From Arcobacter caeni (lineage in GTDB: Bacteria; Campylobacterota; Campylobacteria; Campylobacterales; Arcobacteraceae), in contig NZ_MUXE01000012.1 of the NCBI RefSeq assembly GCF_003063245.1, positions 1 through 64,000 of the forward strand: a stretch of 64,000 nucleotides of DNA. The letters are read 5' to 3'. Positions 60,480 through 64,000 of this stretch are shown one piece after another. The translations under genes were made by a program, and so were the position numbers. The notes under the pieces were generated by a model. It searched no databases. It had not been told where the DNA came from and saw only the letters and a list, made by a program, of their open reading frames with translations. How positions within the stretch are numbered: position 1 is the first letter of the stretch; every line of letters starts with the position of its first letter.

Positions 60480-61927
60480 TTTACGATTACATAATAATAG
60501 GTACGGGAATTGCAGGACTTAATGCTGCAAGATTGATTCCCAAAAATAAAAGAGTTTTAATTTTATGTAAGATGTCAACTTGGAATTGTAATACTTTTTG
60601 GGCTCAAGGAGGAATTGCAAGTGCAGTTGATGAAAATGATATTCCAGCTCATATTCAAGATACTTTAACAGCAGGTGTTAATTACAACGACAAAAATGCC
60701 GTTGAACTTTTAAGTAAAAAATCAATATCAACAATAAAAAATTTAATTGATGATGGAATGAAATTTGACCTAAATGATAAAGGTGAATTAGCATATACAA
60801 AAGAAGCAGCACATAGTAGAAATAGAATTTTACACGCAGATGGTGATGCAACTGGAAGAATGATTCATATTTTTTTATTAGAAAATTGTCCTCATGAAAT
60901 TGTAACTCAAGCAGTAGTTTGTGATTTACTCATAAAAGATGATATTTGTTATGGAGTTCAATACTTTACTAATGAAACAAATCAAAAAGTGGTTTATGCA
61001 CATAATACAATAATTGCAAGTGGAGGAGTTGGTTCAATTTATAGATACCATACAAATTCAACAGCAAATGCTGGAGAAATCCAAGGAATTATTGCTGAAA
61101 AACATCTTCCACTAAAAGATATGGAAATGATGCAATTTCACCCAACAGTTGTAAAAGGAACTACATTTGCTAGAAAACCTTTATTATCTGAAGCTTTAAG
61201 AGGTGAGGGTGCTCATATTGTTGATGAAAATGGATATAGATTTTTATTTGATTATCATAAAGATGGAGAATTAGCACCACGAGATGTGGTGAGTCGTTCT
61301 ATTTTTGATTACAATAAAAAAACTGGTTTAGGAATATATTTATCTTTTGAAACTTTTGAAAAAGTAGCTTTCAAAAAAAGATTCCCAAATATTTATTCAA
61401 ATTTAAAAGAATTAGGTTATGACTTACCTTTTGAAAGAGTTCCTATTTCTCCAGCGTTTCACTATTCAATGGGTGGAATTGAGACATCTTTAGATGCAAA
61501 AGTAAAAGGAATGAAAAATCTATATGCTATTGGTGAAGTTGCATGTACGGGTGTTCATGGTGCAAATAGATTAGCATCAAATTCTTTACTTGAGGGATTG
61601 GTTTTTTCTCAAATTGCGGTTGAAAATTCATCAAAAGATGATTTTAAAATAACAAAAGAAAATTATGATAAACCTGTTATAAATTATGTAAGAAATAAAG
61701 AAATTGACAAAGATATAAAAGATAATTTAAGAGAAATGATGTGGACTAATGCAGCAATTGTGCGAGAACCTGCTAAACTTAAAACTACTCTTGAAACTAT
61801 TGAAAATTATCTAAAATTAGATGTTGGAAGATTACTTTTTTTAAGATTACTTACAGCCAAAGCTATTTTAAAATCTGCCCTAAAGAGAAAAGAATCTCTT
61901 GGGGCTCACTATATTAAGGAGAATTGA
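60476..61927 (+). CDS. nadB: L-aspartate oxidase
   Basis: A 483-residue FAD enzyme that oxidises aspartate to iminoaspartate in NAD synthesis. IGTGIAGLNAARLIP binds FAD, WAQGGIASAVDENDIPAHIQDTL and ADGDATGRMIHIF are active-site regions, and MGGIETSLDAKVKGMKNLYAIGEVACTGVHGANRLASNSLLEG closes the FAD site. The start overlaps the small lipoprotein stop by four bases. nadA and nadC are not adjacent. Slightly shorter than E. coli NadB (540). Confidence 0.95.
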   Translation: MIYDYIIIGTGIAGLNAARLIPKNKRVLILCKMSTWNCNTFWAQGGIASAVDENDIPAHIQDTLTAGVNYNDKNAVELLSKKSISTIKNLIDDGMKFDLNDKGELAYTKEAAHSRNRILHADGDATGRMIHIFLLENCPHEIVTQAVVCDLLIKDDICYGVQYFTNETNQKVVYAHNTIIASGGVGSIYRYHTNSTANAGEIQGIIAEKHLPLKDMEMMQFHPTVVKGTTFARKPLLSEALRGEGAHIVDENGYRFLFDYHKDGELAPRDVVSRSIFDYNKKTGLGIYLSFETFEKVAFKKRFPNIYSNLKELGYDLPFERVPISPAFHYSMGGIETSLDAKVKGMKNLYAIGEVACTGVHGANRLASNSLLEGLVFSQIAVENSSKDDFKITKENYDKPVINYVRNKEIDKDIKDNLREMMWTNAAIVREPAKLKTTLETIENYLKLDVGRLLFLRLLTAKAILKSALKRKESLGAHYIKEN

Positions 61928-63306
61928 TGTTTAAAGTTATAATTACTTTATTATTGGGTACTTTATCATTATTTGCAAGTTCAGCGAGTAATGTGGAGAT
62001 TCCAAATTTAACAATGACATGGGTTGGATTTGCAACTATTATTATATTTGTTATTGGTTATTATTTTGTTGCTGCAGAAGAAAAATATGCAATTGATAAG
62101 GCAAAACCTGCCTTATTTATTGGTACATTTATGTTTATTTTAGTTGCTATTTATTATGTATTAAATGGTTTAAATATGGAATTGGTTCATATAGAAGCAA
62201 ACCATTTGATCTTAGAAATAGCTGGAATTTTCTTCTTTTTATTCGTTGCAATGACTTATATAGAATCATTACTTCACATGGGAGTTTTTGATAGATTAAA
62301 ATATAATTTAATTTCAAAAGGTTATACATATAGAAAATTATTTTGGTTAACTGGATTTTTAGCATTCTTCATATCTCCTGTTGCAGATAATTTAACAACA
62401 GCTCTTATTTTATCAACAGTTTTAATAACTATTGAAAAAACAAGAAAAGATTTCTTAGTACCAGGTGCTATTAATATTGTTGTTGCGGCAAATGCAGGAG
62501 GTGCTTGGTCTCCATTTGGTGATATTACTACATTAATGGCTTGGACAGCAGGGAAAGGTCATTTTACAGACTTTTTATTTTTATTCCCCTCAGCTTTTGT
62601 AGGATTTCTTGTAACATCATTTTTATTATCAAGATTTGTTCCTAATATTGTGCCAGATTTTGATGCAACAAAAGAAGAAAAACCAAAAATGCATGAAGGT
62701 GCAAAAGTGGTTATGTTTCTTGGAATATTAACTATTGCCTGTGCTGTATTATCACATCAAATTTTAAATTTACCAGCAATGTGGGGAATGATGTTTGGTT
62801 TAGCTTTACTAAAAGTTTATTCATATAGTTTGAGTAAAAAATATGGAAAAGATCATTTTAATATTTTTGAATCAATGGCAAAAATTGAAAATAATACTTT
62901 AATGTTTTTCTTTGGTATTTTAGCAGCGGTTGGTGTATTATATTTTGTTGGATGGTTAGGACTTGCAGCTATTGTTTATCAACCAGATGTTTTAGGACCA
63001 ACTTGGGCAAATATTGGAGTTGGGTTCTTATCTGCAATTGTAGATAATGTTCCAGTTATGAGTGCAATTTTAAAAGCAAATCCTGAAATGGCTGTTGATC
63101 AATGGATGTTGGTTACTATGACAGCTGGAGTTGGTGGTTCATTAATCTCTTTTGGTTCAGCAGCTGGTGTTGGAGTAATGGGGAAAATGCATGGTATTTA
63201 TACATTTAGTTCACATATGAAATATGCTTGGACTATTTTAATTGGATATTTTGTTTCTATTGCTATTTGGTATGTTCAATATCAGATGTTAGGAATTGGA
63301 CATTAA
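61927..63306 (+). CDS. nhaD: Sodium:proton antiporter NhaD
   Basis: A 459-residue membrane protein with about 12 hydrophobic segments. PVADNLTTALILSTVL and AANAGGAWSPFGDITTLMAW are NhaD-type signatures, and FLSAIVDNVPVMSAIL is the second conserved Asp-Asn region. It exports Na+ or Li+ in exchange for protons. ATG 61927 is preferred over TTG 61924 because GGAG (61918-61921) gives normal spacing only to the ATG. The start overlaps the nadB stop by one base, and a strong terminator follows. Confidence 0.93.
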   Translation: MFKVIITLLLGTLSLFASSASNVEIPNLTMTWVGFATIIIFVIGYYFVAAEEKYAIDKAKPALFIGTFMFILVAIYYVLNGLNMELVHIEANHLILEIAGIFFFLFVAMTYIESLLHMGVFDRLKYNLISKGYTYRKLFWLTGFLAFFISPVADNLTTALILSTVLITIEKTRKDFLVPGAINIVVAANAGGAWSPFGDITTLMAWTAGKGHFTDFLFLFPSAFVGFLVTSFLLSRFVPNIVPDFDATKEEKPKMHEGAKVVMFLGILTIACAVLSHQILNLPAMWGMMFGLALLKVYSYSLSKKYGKDHFNIFESMAKIENNTLMFFFGILAAVGVLYFVGWLGLAAIVYQPDVLGPTWANIGVGFLSAIVDNVPVMSAILKANPEMAVDQWMLVTMTAGVGGSLISFGSAAGVGVMGKMHGIYTFSSHMKYAWTILIGYFVSIAIWYVQYQMLGIGH

Positions 63307-63330
63307 TTTTTAGTAGTACTAAAAATTCAA

Positions 63331-63366
63331 AAGGGCTGTTGGGATTTCCCAATAGCCCTTTTTTTA
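63331..63366 (+). terminator. Intrinsic terminator after nhaD
   Basis: A 14-base stem (AAGGGCTGTTGGGA, 63331-63344, with TCCCAATAGCCCTT, 63347-63360, one G-T pair) followed by T residues. It is the strongest terminator seen in the window. Confidence 0.92.
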
Positions 63367-63394
63367 TTTAACTTTTTTTTTACTACTTTTTAGA

Positions 63395-63400
63395 TAGAAT
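63395..63400 (+). promoter_or_regulatory. Possible -10 of guaA
   Basis: TAGAAT after a T-rich run lies about 60 bases before the guaA ATG. A dyad AAGATT (63403-63408) / AATCTT (63426-63431) follows in the leader. No purine riboswitch was recognised. Confidence 0.35.
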
Positions 63401-63459
63401 GTAAGATTAAAATTTGTAATATTTAAATCTTATGGTTTGAAATATAAAGGAAACAATAG

Positions 63460-64000
63460 ATGAAACATGTCCCAATAGTAGTATTAGACTTCGGTAGTCA
63501 ATATACTCAAATTATTGCTAGAAAACTAAGAGAAGCAGGTGTTTATTCTGAAATAGTACCTTATAGTGAGAGTATTGAAGATATTATGGCTAGAACTCCA
63601 AAAGGAATTATTCTTTCAGGTGGACCAGCTTCTGTTTATGCAGATGATGCTTATCATCCTGATACTACAATATTTGAATTAGGTCTTCCTATTTTAGGTA
63701 TTTGTTATGGTATGCAGTTAATTTCTCAACATTTTGGAGGAAGCGTAGTTCCTGCACATCACCATGAATATGGAAAAGCAAAATTAAAATTTGAAACTGA
63801 AAATCCAATTTTTAAAGACACAACAGATGGACAAATCGTTTGGATGAGTCATGGAGATAGAGTTGAAAATATTCCAGCTGGATTTGAAAGAATAGCAACA
63901 AGTGAAAACTCACCATTTGCAGCAATTGCAGATACACATAGAAATATTTATGCGTTCCAATTTCATCCTGAAGTTTACCATTCAGCTGAGGGTTCAAAAC
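63460..64000 (+). CDS. guaA: GMP synthase (glutamine-hydrolysing), 5' part
   Basis: The window ends within this gene; 180 codons are visible and form the glutamine amidotransferase domain. [19 protein letters not shown] starts the domain, LGICYGMQL carries the catalytic Cys, and [10 protein letters not shown] the catalytic His-Glu. GMP synthase converts XMP to GMP using ammonia from glutamine. AAAGGAAA precedes the ATG. The ATP pyrophosphatase domain should follow outside the window. Confidence 0.95.
   Translation, partial: MKHVPIVVLDFGSQYTQIIARKLREAGVYSEIVPYSESIEDIMARTPKGIILSGGPASVYADDAYHPDTTIFELGLPILGICYGMQLISQHFGGSVVPAHHHEYGKAKLKFETENPIFKDTTDGQIVWMSHGDRVENIPAGFERIATSENSPFAAIADTHRNIYAFQFHPEVYHSAEGSK

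Overview
The window is an A+T-rich, gene-dense bacterial chromosome segment, most likely from Arcobacter or a close relative (Aliarcobacter and similar; Campylobacterota). This rests on recalled family knowledge, not on a search. The signs are an oorDABC 2-oxoglutarate:acceptor oxidoreductase operon, a desulforubrerythrin divergent from a PerR-type regulator, a TsdA-type dihaem cytochrome, an outer-membrane phospholipase A, a NhaD antiporter, frequent TTG starts, and a block msbA-pyrD-M16 protease-dapA-FabL-like reductase whose order resembles Campylobacter.

Layout. The left edge (1-127) is the 3' end of a 5S rRNA gene with the rRNA operon terminator. 260-5473 holds a phosphoribosyltransferase, a DUF423 protein, an SDR-like protein, YajQ, an OmpR-type two-component pair, a Nudix hydrolase and a small cytochrome c. 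5476-9212 holds pldA (minus strand), then rpe-trpF-exonuclease-HD protein. The oor operon (9239-12112, minus) is followed by a plus-strand methyltransferase-YkgJ-TPR lipoprotein-trpC run. A LysR regulator faces an MFS transporter and a tautomerase (15589-17918), with a clear promoter and operator between them. 17940-29549 is a long minus-strand run for envelope and housekeeping functions: PLP homeostasis, rseP, pgsA, fatty acid synthesis, dapA, globin, protease, pyrD, msbA, murJ and a secreted nuclease. 29609-33936 covers oxidative stress (desulforubrerythrin, perR), ybeY, radA, an RNase H and a YqiA-like hydrolase.

34012-40101 is the most accessory-looking part. It holds a 1501-residue autotransporter with a recent 390-bp internal tandem duplication, a periplasmic parvulin-fold protein that has lost both conserved histidines, and an alpha/beta-hydrolase lipoprotein, all tightly spaced. 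After a TonB-C-like protein, ftsY, a TlpA-like thioredoxin, a folate cyclo-ligase, rny, rsmD, an orphan DppC-like permease and others comes tsdA (48262-49239). It is followed by an unusual three-gene signalling set: a stand-alone membrane-anchored Cache-type sensor, a response regulator and a histidine kinase. The right end carries a diguanylate cyclase, YqeY, an ABC-F ATPase, a cation efflux protein, aspC, a YgjP-like peptidase, a 49-residue lipoprotein overlapping nadB, nhaD with a strong terminator, and the 5' part of guaA.

No tRNA, insertion sequence, prophage or CRISPR array was seen. The points most worth checking are the TsdA-linked three-part sensor, the autotransporter cluster with its dead parvulin, the HD-fold protein with two Asp-to-Asn changes at predicted metal ligands, and two leader-type hairpin arrangements (29552-29590 and 42300-42337).
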